Source: Bryobacterales bacterium (lineage in GTDB: Bacteria; Acidobacteriota; Terriglobia; Bryobacterales; UBA6623). From it: a stretch of 64,000 nucleotides of DNA. The notes beneath the pieces are model-generated. The model had not been told where the DNA came from. It did not search any database and worked only from the letters and a program-made list of their open reading frames with translations. Positions 54,263 to 63,155 of the stretch are shown here, in pieces; positions within the stretch are counted from its first letter, which is position 1, and every line of letters begins with the position of its first letter. A program made the translations under genes and the position numbers. Where the stretch lies: assembly GCA_028819215.1 (NCBI GenBank), contig JAPPMG010000038.1, positions 1 to 64,000 on the forward strand, given 5' to 3'.

Positions 54263-54973
54263 ATGAAACTCCGAACCTTACACTTCGCGGCGATCTGGGC
54301 CGCGCTTGCCCTCGTGTTGGCGGTTTCCGGAACGGCACAAGTAGGCGAAAACCGCATTGTGCAGGCACCGGCGGCCCAGCAGGCGGATGCCGACCGATGG
54401 GAGGCCGTGATCCGATCGTTCGAAGAGAGCGACCGCAAGAATCCTCCTCCAGAGGGTGGCATCGTCTTCCTCGGAAGCTCGAGCTTTCGGCGCTGGGATC
54501 TGGACAAGTCTTTTCCCGGGCGTGGCTTGATCAACCGTGGATTCGGCGGCTCGCAGATGGCCGATGCCATACGCTACGTGGACCGCATCGTGTTGCCCCT
54601 CAAGCCGCGGACGATATTCCTGTACGAGGGCGACAACGATACTGGCAATGGCAAGACCCCCGCGACGGTCGAGCGGGAGTTTCGGCAGTTGGTGGGGATC
54701 GTCCACGAGGCCCTGCCGAAGACTAGGATCGTGTTTGTCAGCATCAAGCCCAGCATCCGGCGCTGGCACCTGATCGATGTGGCCCGTGCCGCCAATGCCC
54801 GTGTTCGCGCGGTCTGCGAACAGAATGATTTGCTCGAGTACGTGGATGCGGCCAACCCGCTGCTGGGGGGCAATGGCGAGCCTCGCGCGGACCTGTTCGT
54901 CGAAGACGAGCTCCACCTCAACGACGCCGGCTACGCCATCTGGGCGGAACTGATCGCACCGCACTTGGATTGA
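54263..54973 (+). CDS. Secreted SGNH/GDSL-family hydrolase
   Basis: 236 residues from the ATG at 54263 with a signal peptide (FAAIWAALALVLAVSGTAQ). The SGNH blocks are visible: block I with FLGSSSFRRW (catalytic Ser), block II with NRGFGGSQ (Gly), block III with EGDNDTGNG (Asn), and block V with EDELHLNDAGY (Asp and His). It should cleave esters, such as acetyl groups on glycans or lipids. The frame is open back to 54086, but this start opens the signal. Its last base is shared with the start of priA. Confidence 0.85.
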   Translation: MKLRTLHFAAIWAALALVLAVSGTAQVGENRIVQAPAAQQADADRWEAVIRSFEESDRKNPPPEGGIVFLGSSSFRRWDLDKSFPGRGLINRGFGGSQMADAIRYVDRIVLPLKPRTIFLYEGDNDTGNGKTPATVEREFRQLVGIVHEALPKTRIVFVSIKPSIRRWHLIDVARAANARVRAVCEQNDLLEYVDAANPLLGGNGEPRADLFVEDELHLNDAGYAIWAELIAPHLD

Positions 54974-57408
54974 TGCGCTCGTCGGCCTCGAGCGCGGCCT
55001 CGGTCGAGTACTGCCAGATCGCCCTCCCAGTCCCGCTGGACCGGACGTTCACCTATCTGGTGCCCGAGGGGTTGCGCGGCCGGGAACTAGTTGGATGCCG
55101 GGCCCTTGTCCCCTTCGGGCGGCGCAAGCATGTCGGCGTCGTGCTGTCCGTTGACCGGGCCGCCCCAGACTTTGAAGTCCGCCCACTAGTCAGGCTGTTG
55201 GATGACAGCCCCGTGCTGAATTCGGAGTTGCGCGAATTGGCCATGTGGGTGGCCGACTACTACTGCACTCCGGTCGGTGAAGTCCTCAAGGGCATGCTTC
55301 CCCTTGGGGGAGAGACGCATTCGAAGAAGATGGTCTCGATCACCCCTGAAGGGGAGGCCGAGCTGGGCGCGCGGCTCTGGCCCAGCACCGCCGATGAAGA
55401 GGTGCTCGCAGCGATCCGGCGCAAGCCTCTCACGCTGCGTGGCCTGTCCAAGAAGATCGCCGGCGGAGCCGATGCGGTATGGCGCCTCCGCAACCGCGGC
55501 TTGGTTGCTGTCGAGGAGGTTGTACAGGAGCGTGACCCCACGATGGCGCGCGGGGCCGTTCTGTTGGTCGAACTGGGGAACCCCGCCGCAGCACCTGCCA
55601 GACCGAAGGCGGCCGAGCGATGGCTCCTGGACTACTTGCGCCGCAATCCGGGCCGCCATGATATCCGGGCGCTGGCCATCGAGCGCTCTGACGCGGTTCC
55701 GACCGCGCGCAGGCTCTCGAGGTCCGGGTCGGTGCGACTAGAGGTTGTCCATACGGCCACGCACGTCCGGCGGCCCGCAGCCGCTCTGGAGCTCAATCCG
55801 GCCCAAAGAAGAGCCTTGGCGGAAATCCGGTCGGCGGCCAGCGCAGGGCGGTTTGAGACGTTCCTGCTTCATGGAGTGACCGGCTCGGGTAAGACGGAGG
55901 TCTACCTAAGGACCATCGAGGACATGCTCAACCGAGGTCGCTCGGCATTGCTGCTGGTGCCTGAAATCGGGCTGACTCCCTCGGTCGCCTCCGACTTCTT
56001 CGGCCGCTTCGGTGACCGGGTGGCGGTACTCCACAGCGGCCTGAGCGATCTTCAGCGAGCCGACCAGTGGCGGCGCATCCAGTCTGGGAAGGGCCGCGTG
56101 GTGCTGGGCACGCGGAGCGCGGTCTTTGCTCCTTTGCGCGATCTCGGCTTGGTGGTGGTGGACGAGGAACATGACGGCAGCTACAAGCAGGGAGAGGCCC
56201 CTCCGCGCTACAACGCTCGCGATGTCGCCATCGTCAGGGCGCGGGCGGCCAAGGCCGTCGTGGTGCTCGGCTCGGCTACGCCGGGTCTGGAGACACGCAG
56301 GAACGCCGAGCTGGGCAAGTACCGGCAGCTGTCCATGCCGGAGCGAATCTTGGAGCGGCCGCTGCCCGCTGTCCGCATGGTGGACATGCGGCGCGAGTTT
56401 GCAGAGGTGGGGCGGGCACAGTTGTTCTCGCGAGAGCTTCAGGCGGCCGTCCGGGCGTGTCTGGAGCGCGACGAGCAGGCCATGATCTTCCTCAATCGGC
56501 GCGGCTATTCAACGTACGTGCTGTGCCGCTCGTGCGGTGCGCGGGTCGAGTGTCCCAACTGCTCGGTCACGCTGACCTACCACAAGCGCGACCGCCAGCT
56601 GCTGTGCCACTTCTGCGATCACGGCGAACCGGTGCCGTCCGCATGCGGGGACTGCGGCAAGGAGTACTTGGACTTTCAGGGCAGCGGTTCGGAGCAAGTC
56701 GAAGATGCACTGAGCGAGGCATTCCCGCAGGCTCGCATCGCGCGCTTGGACCGCGACACCGTGCGAGGGCGGAATTCGTTCGAACGGATCCTAGGCTCGT
56801 TCAAGGATGGTGACTGCAATCTCTTGGTGGGGACGCAGATGATCGCCAAGGGCCATGACATCCCCAATGTCACGCTGGTCTGCGTCGTCAACGCCGACGT
56901 CGGTCTCGGCCTGCCGGATTTCCGCGCGGCGGAGCGCACGTTTCAGCTGCTCACGCAAGTGGCTGGCCGTGCCGGTCGCGGCGAAAAGCCCGGCGAGGTC
57001 TTGATTCAGACGGTGAATCCGGAGCACTATGCGGTCGAGCTGGCGGCACGGCAGGACTATGACGGGTTCTATGCGCGCGAGTCAGCTTTTCGGCGGGACC
57101 TCTGGTATCCGCCGTTTACGTCGATCGCGCTGATGCTGATCCGCAGCCCCAAGCTGCAGGACGCCTTGGAAATGAGCCGCGATCTGGGTCGGTACCTGCA
57201 GCCAGTGCCGGAGGGCCTGCGGTTGCTCGGACCTGCGTCGGCGCCCGTCGCCAAGTTGCGCACCGAGTACCGATTCCAGTTCGTCGTGAAGTCCGCGAGT
57301 CGCAAGGGCCTCGCACGCTTGCTGGCGAGCGCCCGCACGTATGCGCTCGAGCGGCAATGGCCGGCGACGGCGCTGACGGTTGATGTGGATCCGCTTAATT
57401 TCCTGTAG
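54973..57408 (+). CDS. priA: Primosomal helicase PriA
   Basis: 811 residues from an ATG sharing one base with the SGNH hydrolase stop (TGATG). The N-terminal 3'-DNA-binding domain (YLVPEGLRGRELVGCRALVPFGRRKHVGVV) is followed by the helicase core with GVTGSGKTEVYLR, the DEEH box in VVVDEEHDGSYKQ and GSATPGLE, and four zinc-binding cysteine pairs (CRSC, CPNC, CHFC, CGDC). GTQMIAKGHDIPNVTLV and QVAGRAGRG close the motor. PriA reloads the replisome at stalled forks. The final bases overlap the convergent hypothetical gene. Confidence 0.95.
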   Translation: MRSSASSAASVEYCQIALPVPLDRTFTYLVPEGLRGRELVGCRALVPFGRRKHVGVVLSVDRAAPDFEVRPLVRLLDDSPVLNSELRELAMWVADYYCTPVGEVLKGMLPLGGETHSKKMVSITPEGEAELGARLWPSTADEEVLAAIRRKPLTLRGLSKKIAGGADAVWRLRNRGLVAVEEVVQERDPTMARGAVLLVELGNPAAAPARPKAAERWLLDYLRRNPGRHDIRALAIERSDAVPTARRLSRSGSVRLEVVHTATHVRRPAAALELNPAQRRALAEIRSAASAGRFETFLLHGVTGSGKTEVYLRTIEDMLNRGRSALLLVPEIGLTPSVASDFFGRFGDRVAVLHSGLSDLQRADQWRRIQSGKGRVVLGTRSAVFAPLRDLGLVVVDEEHDGSYKQGEAPPRYNARDVAIVRARAAKAVVVLGSATPGLETRRNAELGKYRQLSMPERILERPLPAVRMVDMRREFAEVGRAQLFSRELQAAVRACLERDEQAMIFLNRRGYSTYVLCRSCGARVECPNCSVTLTYHKRDRQLLCHFCDHGEPVPSACGDCGKEYLDFQGSGSEQVEDALSEAFPQARIARLDRDTVRGRNSFERILGSFKDGDCNLLVGTQMIAKGHDIPNVTLVCVVNADVGLGLPDFRAAERTFQLLTQVAGRAGRGEKPGEVLIQTVNPEHYAVELAARQDYDGFYARESAFRRDLWYPPFTSIALMLIRSPKLQDALEMSRDLGRYLQPVPEGLRLLGPASAPVAKLRTEYRFQFVVKSASRKGLARLLASARTYALERQWPATALTVDVDPLNFL

Positions 57409-57964
57409 CGGGGTCGGAAGCGCCATCCATGGGTCCGGCTTGCCGGGCGCGAGACTGCTCGCGCACCTCTACCCAAGCCTCGAACACGGTGGGATTTTCT
57501 AGCCACGCCGCCAGCCATCGAAAGGTTTCCCGCTGCGCGCTGAGCTGGTTCGGGGAGCGGGCCCGTTTCAGAGCCAGATCGAGGTGGTTCTTGGTGCGCC
57601 GCACCACCCTGCGGACATCACTCGCCCGCGACGGATCGGCGGCGCTGCGGTACTGGCGAGCGAGTTCGACCAACGATTGCTTGCAGGCGGAGAGGTCGCT
57701 TACCGGGATCTTCGTTCGCAGGTCCACCGGCAAGCCCCCGATCGCACGGTCGACCTCCACGTTCGTCTCGAGCAGGATCGAGAGCAGGTAGCGGTCTGAG
57801 GGCGGCTTGGGCCGTTTCACATGGGCGAGCACGTGCCTGCGGATCTGGAGCAGCTCGGGGCGGCCCACCACTGCCGGCTTGTGCAGGGCGAGATACTCGA
57901 GCACCGCGCCGCGCACGGACTGACGCTCGGGCGAGGCCTCCGCCTCAGCGGAGTGATTGCTCAT
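57395..57964 (-). CDS. Conserved-looking hypothetical helical protein
   Basis: 189 residues from the ATG at 57964, overlapping the upstream mltG stop by 20 bases, so probably co-translated. No family recognised. The sequence is charged and helical (SVRGAVLEYLALHKPAVVGRPELLQIRRHVLAHVKRPKPPSDRY; RRVVRRTKNHLDLALKRARSPNQLSAQRETFRWLAAWLENPTVFEAWVEV), with no signal or membrane segment, so cytoplasmic. The end overlaps priA by 14 bases. The overlap on both sides and the neighbour-like codon use argue that it is real. Confidence 0.6.
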   Translation of the reverse strand: MSNHSAEAEASPERQSVRGAVLEYLALHKPAVVGRPELLQIRRHVLAHVKRPKPPSDRYLLSILLETNVEVDRAIGGLPVDLRTKIPVSDLSACKQSLVELARQYRSAADPSRASDVRRVVRRTKNHLDLALKRARSPNQLSAQRETFRWLAAWLENPTVFEAWVEVREQSRARQAGPMDGASDPATGN

Positions 57965-58955
57965 GTCGGCGCAACGCTTGGACGGCGAGATTGTGGTCAC
58001 GCAAGCGAGTCGAAAAGGTATGCCCTTGTCCGTAGCCGGGTTTGGCGCAGAAGAAGAGATAGTCGCTCTCGTCGGGAGCGAATGCGGAATTGAGCGACAT
58101 CAGGCCGGGATTCGCGATCGGCCCCGGCGGCAATCCCTCATGAACATACGTGTTGTAGGCGTGCGGATCGGACAGGTCGGAGAGGTAGATCTTGCCGCGA
58201 TAGCGCCCGTCGAGCACTAGGCCGTAGATGATGGTGGGATCGCATTGCATCAGCATTCCGCGCTGCAAGCGATTGTGAAACACCGAGGACACCAGGCCGC
58301 GCTCGTCAGGTCTCTCGGTCTCCTTCTCAATCATCGAAGCCAGCACCAGCGCGTCCCAGTCCGAGATCTCCGCCGTGCGCTGGCTGCGAGCCGCTGCGAG
58401 CGCGTCGCGAAATCCGGCAAGCATGGCCTCGAGCAGGTCATGCACGGTGGATGTCTTGGCCAGGTTGTAGGTCTCCGGGAACAGCAGCCCCTCCAAGGTC
58501 TTCGCTTCGGGGAGGATGTCCTTGGCCAGGCTGGGATCCGCCGTCAGCGCAACGAACTCTTCCTTGGTGCTCCAGCCCTCGGAAGCCACGATCTCCGCGA
58601 TTTCGAATCGGTTCAGGCCCTCGGGAATCGTGAGCGGGTAGAGGATTACCCTGCCCGAAGCCAGCTTCTCGAACGCTTCGGCGGCAGATATCGGCCCCTC
58701 GAACACATACTCCCCGGCCATCAGCTTTGCGGATCTAGCCCACAGCCGTTCCCACAGGAAGCCCCACTTGGACGCGATCACACCAGTCGCTTCGAGCTTC
58801 TCGGCGATTTCCATAGAGGACATGCCGCGTCCGATCTCGACAACGACGGGCTCTTCGAACGCATCGGAAGGCCCTTCGTGGTCGGCGCTGCCGCAGCCGG
58901 CGATTAGCAGCGCGGCCGCCAGCAGCGCGCCGGTGCTAGGAGTGTTTCGCCGCAA
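57945..58955 (-). CDS. mltG: Endolytic murein transglycosylase MltG, lipoprotein form
   Basis: 336 residues from a TTG at 58955, overlapping ruvX by 20 bases. A lipobox (LIAGC, Cys 21) suggests lipid anchoring instead of the usual membrane helix. A LysM-like N-terminal domain (GRGMSSMEIAEKLEATGVIASKWGF) and the YceG catalytic domain follow: ETYNLAKTSTVHDLLEAML, the catalytic Glu in ASMIEKETERPDERGLVSSVFHNRL, QCDPTIIYGL and YNTYVHEGLPPGPIANPG. MltG cuts nascent glycan strands and so sets their length. The ruvX-mltG order is seen in many bacteria. Confidence 0.9.
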   Translation of the reverse strand: MRRNTPSTGALLAAALLIAGCGSADHEGPSDAFEEPVVVEIGRGMSSMEIAEKLEATGVIASKWGFLWERLWARSAKLMAGEYVFEGPISAAEAFEKLASGRVILYPLTIPEGLNRFEIAEIVASEGWSTKEEFVALTADPSLAKDILPEAKTLEGLLFPETYNLAKTSTVHDLLEAMLAGFRDALAAARSQRTAEISDWDALVLASMIEKETERPDERGLVSSVFHNRLQRGMLMQCDPTIIYGLVLDGRYRGKIYLSDLSDPHAYNTYVHEGLPPGPIANPGLMSLNSAFAPDESDYLFFCAKPGYGQGHTFSTRLRDHNLAVQALRRHEQSLR

Positions 58956-59349
58956 GGTAGCTCTCCAGAAGAAGCACGGCCGCTAGACGGTCGATCTCAC
59001 CCGGGTCCTTCGGACGCTCCCCGAGGATACTCTCGGCTTCCCAGCTGGTCAGCCGCTCGTCCCACATCTCGACTGGGACTCCGGCATGCCTCGCTAGCTG
59101 GAAAGCGAACCGTTCCGCGCGGCTCGATGAACCGCTCTTGGTGCCATCGAGATGAAGGGGGTTGCCGACGACAACCGTCTCGATATCGCGTTCTCGAATC
59201 AGGCCGATCAAGGCGTCAAGGTCTTGCCGGTTGGTGGTGCGGACCAGTGTGCGCAGGCCGTGAGCAGCGATTCCGAGGCCGTCGCTGACGGCAATGCCGA
59301 TGCGGCGCTTGCCCCAGTCCAGTGCCATCACCCGCATCCGCCCAGTCAT
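58936..59349 (-). CDS. ruvX: RuvX/YqgF RNase H-like nuclease
   Basis: 137 residues, the usual size. ALDWGKRRIGIAVSD starts the fold, with VVGNPLHLDGTKSG and WDERLTSWEAE following; the acidic active-site residues are D in ALDWG, E/D in WDERLT and a late D in GEIDRLAAVLLLE. It is a putative resolvase or RNA-processing nuclease involved in 16S rRNA 5' end maturation. It overlaps mltG by 20 bases. Confidence 0.93.
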   Translation of the reverse strand: MTGRMRVMALDWGKRRIGIAVSDGLGIAAHGLRTLVRTTNRQDLDALIGLIRERDIETVVVGNPLHLDGTKSGSSSRAERFAFQLARHAGVPVEMWDERLTSWEAESILGERPKDPGEIDRLAAVLLLESYLAAKHS

Positions 59350-59375
59350 CCAGTGTAAGGCGGGCTCGGCGCCGC

Positions 59376-61100
59376 TAGGTCCCTTTGCGGCTCTAGCGGC
59401 GCATGTCCTTGATAGTTCTGTCCCACGGTTGCGGCGGCAAGGGGTCGTATCTGGGTCTGGAATCCTTTGCCGGCATCGACCGGACCACGGTGCTCAGCTT
59501 GGCGAGAGCCTCGCGGTGCTCTGGCTTGCCGCTGGCGAGCAGGTTGTTCTCTTCGCCGGGGTCGGCCTGCAAGTCGTACAGTTCCCGGACTTCCGCCTCG
59601 TGGACGTGGACCTTGTAGCGCTTGTCTCGGATCACTCGCGGGGCGTAGTCCAGCCGACCCCGCACGCCTCGTTCGTCCAAGATGGCTGCGCCGAATCCCA
59701 GCGCTAGGATCCAGTCTCGCGGGCCGGATCGCCGCTTGCCTAGGATCACGTCGGCTATCGACTTGCCGTCGATCTGCACCCCTTGGGGAAGGGCAGCGCC
59801 GGCCAGTTCGCAGAAAGTGGGCAGCAGATCCGAGAAGTCGGTTAGTTCACCGGTCACGACGCCGGCGGGCACTAGGCCCGGACCGTTCACGATGAATGGC
59901 TGCTTGGGGCCGTTCTCGGTCAGCTTGGCCTTGCCGCCCCTCACGGGTCTGCCGTTCAAGCTGCCGTGGATCCCGCCCGACGTTCCGTTGTCGGTGGTGA
60001 AGATCACGATCGTGTTGGAGCGGACGCCGGAGTCATCGAGCGCCTTGACCAGCCGGCCGACCAAGTAGTCGGTGTAGCGCACCATCGCCTTGTGCTTCTC
60101 GAGCTTGCTCTCGGCGAACGGTTCGTGAGGCGTCGACACAAGCGGACCGTGGGTGAGAGCCATCGGGTAGTAGAGGAACATCGGGCGGTCGCGGTGACGC
60201 TCGATGAAGTCCGTCAAGAAGTCGTTGAAGATGTCGGGGCCGAACTCCCCCGCGTACGTCCGGCTGCTCGACTTGCTGGTGTAGATGTACGGATCCCAGT
60301 ACCGTTCGTTGCTGACGGGATTGCCGCCCTCGCCTCCGGTCCAGACGGACCACTCGTCAAAGCCGTGACGGTCGAGGATGTCGGGCTGCACGCGGAAATC
60401 GTTGATCTGCCACTTGCCCGCGATCGCGGTCGCGTAGCCAGCCTCACGCAGCAGGCGAGCTACCGAGATGTTGTGCTCGGGGTCGAAATGGCAGCCCGCT
60501 CCCCACCGCGGCACGTCCCAGTGGTTCGTCCATCCGTGGCGGAACGGGTACTGTCCGGTAAGCAGCGTGACTCGCGTCGGCGTGCACTGCGGCATCGAGT
60601 AGGCGTTGCTGAAGCTCATGCCGCCCTGTGCGAGCTTGTCGATATTCGGCGTCTCGATGCCTTCGCCCCCGTAACTGGAGATCCATTCCGGCCCCAGGTC
60701 GTCCACCATGATGAAGACGATATTGGGGGGTGCCGCCCATACGGGAATGGCAAGCAGCAAGATTGCGAAGCGGAGCACGGGTGCCATGGCGGTGATTTCC
60801 AGCGTAACCCGATTCGGTTGTGGAGATGTTGTCGCAGAACGGCGATCTTGCGCGCCTGCCGCGCTCCGAGCTGGCCGAAACCACGCGTTTCAGGCGTGCT
60901 GCTGATCGGAATGGCCGTAGCCGAGAGGACAGATCAGAGGCCTGCCCAGACTCGCCGCAGCCCACCTGACATCGGAGTGCTAGTGCTTGGGTCCGCCAGA
61001 TCGATGGACGCCTTCCCGAACTCGATTGCCAGAAGTGCCAGCCACATCTCGCAACCGAGAGATTGTGGATTTTCGTTTCGATCCGGTTGATATCGAACTC
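59376..61100. repeat. Direct duplication, copy A
   Basis: A 1,725-base unit that recurs at 61431-63155 with a constant offset of 2,055 bases. It holds the sulfatase gene plus about 310 bases upstream of it (60788-61100). The left edge is at TAGGT; the right edge is at GATATCGAACTC. The copies have diverged by point changes, but I saw no indels in the coding part. Confidence 0.85.
59393..60787 (-). CDS. Secreted sulfatase (arylsulfatase family), copy A
   Basis: 464 residues with a Sec signal (FAILLLAIPVWA). Metal-binding VDDLGPEW (D29, D30), the formylglycine motif CTPTR at 68-72 with SFSNAYSMPQ before it, and FTTDNGTSGGIHG. The variant T in the fourth place of C-x-P-x-R is accepted by many S1 sulfatases. 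It would remove sulfate from a polysaccharide or glycoconjugate. The second copy at 61448 has 34 amino-acid differences over 464 aligned positions by my count (about 93% identity). Most changes are conservative; some lie in the segment before the active-site DNG and around residues 170-190, possibly near the substrate site. Confidence 0.92.
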   Translation of the reverse strand: MAPVLRFAILLLAIPVWAAPPNIVFIMVDDLGPEWISSYGGEGIETPNIDKLAQGGMSFSNAYSMPQCTPTRVTLLTGQYPFRHGWTNHWDVPRWGAGCHFDPEHNISVARLLREAGYATAIAGKWQINDFRVQPDILDRHGFDEWSVWTGGEGGNPVSNERYWDPYIYTSKSSSRTYAGEFGPDIFNDFLTDFIERHRDRPMFLYYPMALTHGPLVSTPHEPFAESKLEKHKAMVRYTDYLVGRLVKALDDSGVRSNTIVIFTTDNGTSGGIHGSLNGRPVRGGKAKLTENGPKQPFIVNGPGLVPAGVVTGELTDFSDLLPTFCELAGAALPQGVQIDGKSIADVILGKRRSGPRDWILALGFGAAILDERGVRGRLDYAPRVIRDKRYKVHVHEAEVRELYDLQADPGEENNLLASGKPEHREALAKLSTVVRSMPAKDSRPRYDPLPPQPWDRTIKDMRR

Positions 61101-61355
61101 TTCGGGCGCATTGGCGGCAAGATCGTTGCCGCCAAGCGCGTGCGCCAACAAATCGGCGCGGTTCTGAGGTGGGCCATCACCCAGGGCCTGTTCTTGGACA
61201 CCCCGGAGGCAAGTTTCCCGCATGTGCTCTGGATCGCTACAGAGCCATCCGCCGTTCCATACGGCCGCCACATCGCCGTGGTCTCTGTTTCGACAGCGTC
61301 TCGGCAACTGCTGTACGTGGCCTCTTGGAGGTGTTGCGTCATCCCCTTGAAGTGA
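61101..61355 (+). pseudogene. Degraded phage-type tyrosine recombinase fragment
   Basis: In the spacer between the duplicated sulfatase units, the plus frame reads AAKRVRQQIGAVLRWAITQG then TEPSAVPYGRHIAVVSVS. These match, in order and spacing, the core-binding segment of phage-type integrases (R-x-R-I-x-x-V-L-x-W-A-x-x-x-G, then the H-x-A-L-P-Y-x-x-V-x-x-V pattern). There is no catalytic domain after it and the frame ends at 61355, so it is a remnant. It was found by pattern alone; the rest of this 330-base spacer shows nothing. Confidence 0.4.
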
Positions 61356-61430
61356 TCTTGGATCTTCTCCACCTCTCGGCTCTTGCTCGATCTACAAAAT
61401 ATTGCAATGTCTAACGTTCGTCGACGCCTG

Positions 61431-63155
61431 TAGGTCCTCTTCGGCTCCTAGCGGCGCATGTCCTTGATCGTCTTGTCCCACGGTTGCGGCGGCAAAGGGT
61501 CGTATCGGGGTCTGGAATCCTTCGCCGACATCGACCGGACCACGGCGCTCAGCCTGGCGAGAGCCTCGCGGTGCTCTGGCTTGGTGCTGGCGAGAAGGTT
61601 GTTCTCTTCGCCTGGGTCGGCCTGCAAGTCGTACAGTTCTTGGACTTCCGCCTCGTGGACATGGATCTTGTAGCGCTTGTCCCGGATCACTCGCGGGGTG
61701 TAGTCCAGCCGACTCCGCACGCCTCGTTCGTCCAAGATGGCTACGCCGAATCCCAGCGCCAGGATCCAGTTTCGCGGGCCGGCGCGCCCCTTGCCCAGAA
61801 TGACGTCGGCTATCGACTTGCCGTCGATCTGAACGCCTTGGGGAAGGGCAGCGCCGGCTAGTTCGCAGAAGGTGGGCAGCAGATCCGAGAAGTCGGTCAG
61901 TTCAGCGGTCACGACGCCGGCGGGCACCAGGCCCGGACCGTTCACGATGAATGGCTGCCTGAGGCCGTTCTCGGTCAGCTTGTCCTTGCCGCCTCTCACG
62001 GGCCTGCCGTTCATCCTGCCGTGGATCCCGCCCGGCGTTCCGTTGTCGGTAGTGAAGATCACGATCGTGTTGGAGCGGACGCCGGAGTCATCGAGCGCCT
62101 TGACCAGCCGGCCGACCAGGTAGTCGGTGTAGCGCACCATCGCCTTGTGCTTCTCGAGCTTGCTCTCCGCGAACGGCTCGTGAGGTGTCGCCACCTGCGG
62201 TGGGTGGGTCAGAGCCATCGGGTAGTAGAGGAACATGGGGCGGGCGCTGTGACGCTCGATGAAGTCCGTCAAGAAATCGTTGAAGATGTCGGGGCCGAAC
62301 TCGCCCGCATACGTCCGGCTGCTCGACCTGTTGGTGTAGACGTACGGATCCCAGTACCGCTTGTCGCTAGTGGGATTGCCACCCTCGCCTCCGGTCCAGA
62401 CGGACCACTCGTCAAAGCCGTGCCGGTCGAGAATGTCGGGCTGCACGCGGAAATCGTTGATCTGCCACTTGCCCGCGACCGCGGTCGCATAGCCAGCCTC
62501 ACGCAGCAGGCGAGCTACCGAGATGTTGTGCTCGGGGTCGAAATGGCAGCCCGCTCCCCACCGCGGCACGTCCCAGTGGCTCGTCCATCCGTGGCGGAAC
62601 GGGTACTGGCCCGTAAGCAGCGTGACTCGCGTCGGCGTGCACTGCGGCATGGAGTAGGCGTTGCTGAAGCTCATGCCACCCTGAGCGAGCTTGTCGATAT
62701 TCGGAGTCTCGATGCCTTCGCCGCCGTAACTGGAGATCCATTCCGGCCCCAAGTCGTCCACCATGATGAAGACGATATTGGGAGGTGCCGCCCATACGGG
62801 AATGGCAAGCAGCAAGATTGCGAAGCGGAGCGCGGGTGCCATGCCAGTGACGTCCAGCGTAACCCGGTTCGGTCCTAGAGATGTTGTCGCCGAGGCGAGA
62901 TGTTGCGCGCCTGCCGCGCACCGAGCCGGCCGAAACGACGCGTTTCAGCCGTGCCGCTGATCGGAACGGCCATAGCCGAGAGAACAGACCGGAGGCCTGC
63001 CCAGAATCGCCGCAACCCGGCTGACACCGCATTGCTAGCGCCTGGGTCCGCCAGATCGATGAGCGCCTTCCCGAACTCGATTGCCAGAAGTGTCAGCCAC
63101 ATCTCGCAACCGAGAGATTGTCGGTTTTCGTTTCGATCCGGTTGATATCGAACTC
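61431..63155. repeat. Direct duplication, copy B
   Basis: Partner of the unit at 59376-61100. The last shared bases on the right are GATATCGAACTC (63155); beyond them the sequence is unlike the spacer after copy A. The non-coding flank (62843-63155) also keeps high similarity, so the unit duplicated as a block and not as an mRNA copy. Confidence 0.85.
61448..62842 (-). CDS. Secreted sulfatase (arylsulfatase family), copy B
   Basis: 464 residues, a paralogue of the sulfatase at 59393 with the same signal, D29/D30, CTPTR at 68-72 and DNGTPGGIHG, so it should be active. Differences from copy A cluster in residues 173-225 (for example TSDKRYWDPYVYTNR against VSNERYWDPYIYTSK, and LTHPPQVATPH against LTHGPLVSTPH), which could alter substrate fit. 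No premature stops or indels. Confidence 0.92.
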   Translation of the reverse strand: MAPALRFAILLLAIPVWAAPPNIVFIMVDDLGPEWISSYGGEGIETPNIDKLAQGGMSFSNAYSMPQCTPTRVTLLTGQYPFRHGWTSHWDVPRWGAGCHFDPEHNISVARLLREAGYATAVAGKWQINDFRVQPDILDRHGFDEWSVWTGGEGGNPTSDKRYWDPYVYTNRSSSRTYAGEFGPDIFNDFLTDFIERHSARPMFLYYPMALTHPPQVATPHEPFAESKLEKHKAMVRYTDYLVGRLVKALDDSGVRSNTIVIFTTDNGTPGGIHGRMNGRPVRGGKDKLTENGLRQPFIVNGPGLVPAGVVTAELTDFSDLLPTFCELAGAALPQGVQIDGKSIADVILGKGRAGPRNWILALGFGVAILDERGVRSRLDYTPRVIRDKRYKIHVHEAEVQELYDLQADPGEENNLLASTKPEHREALARLSAVVRSMSAKDSRPRYDPLPPQPWDKTIKDMRR

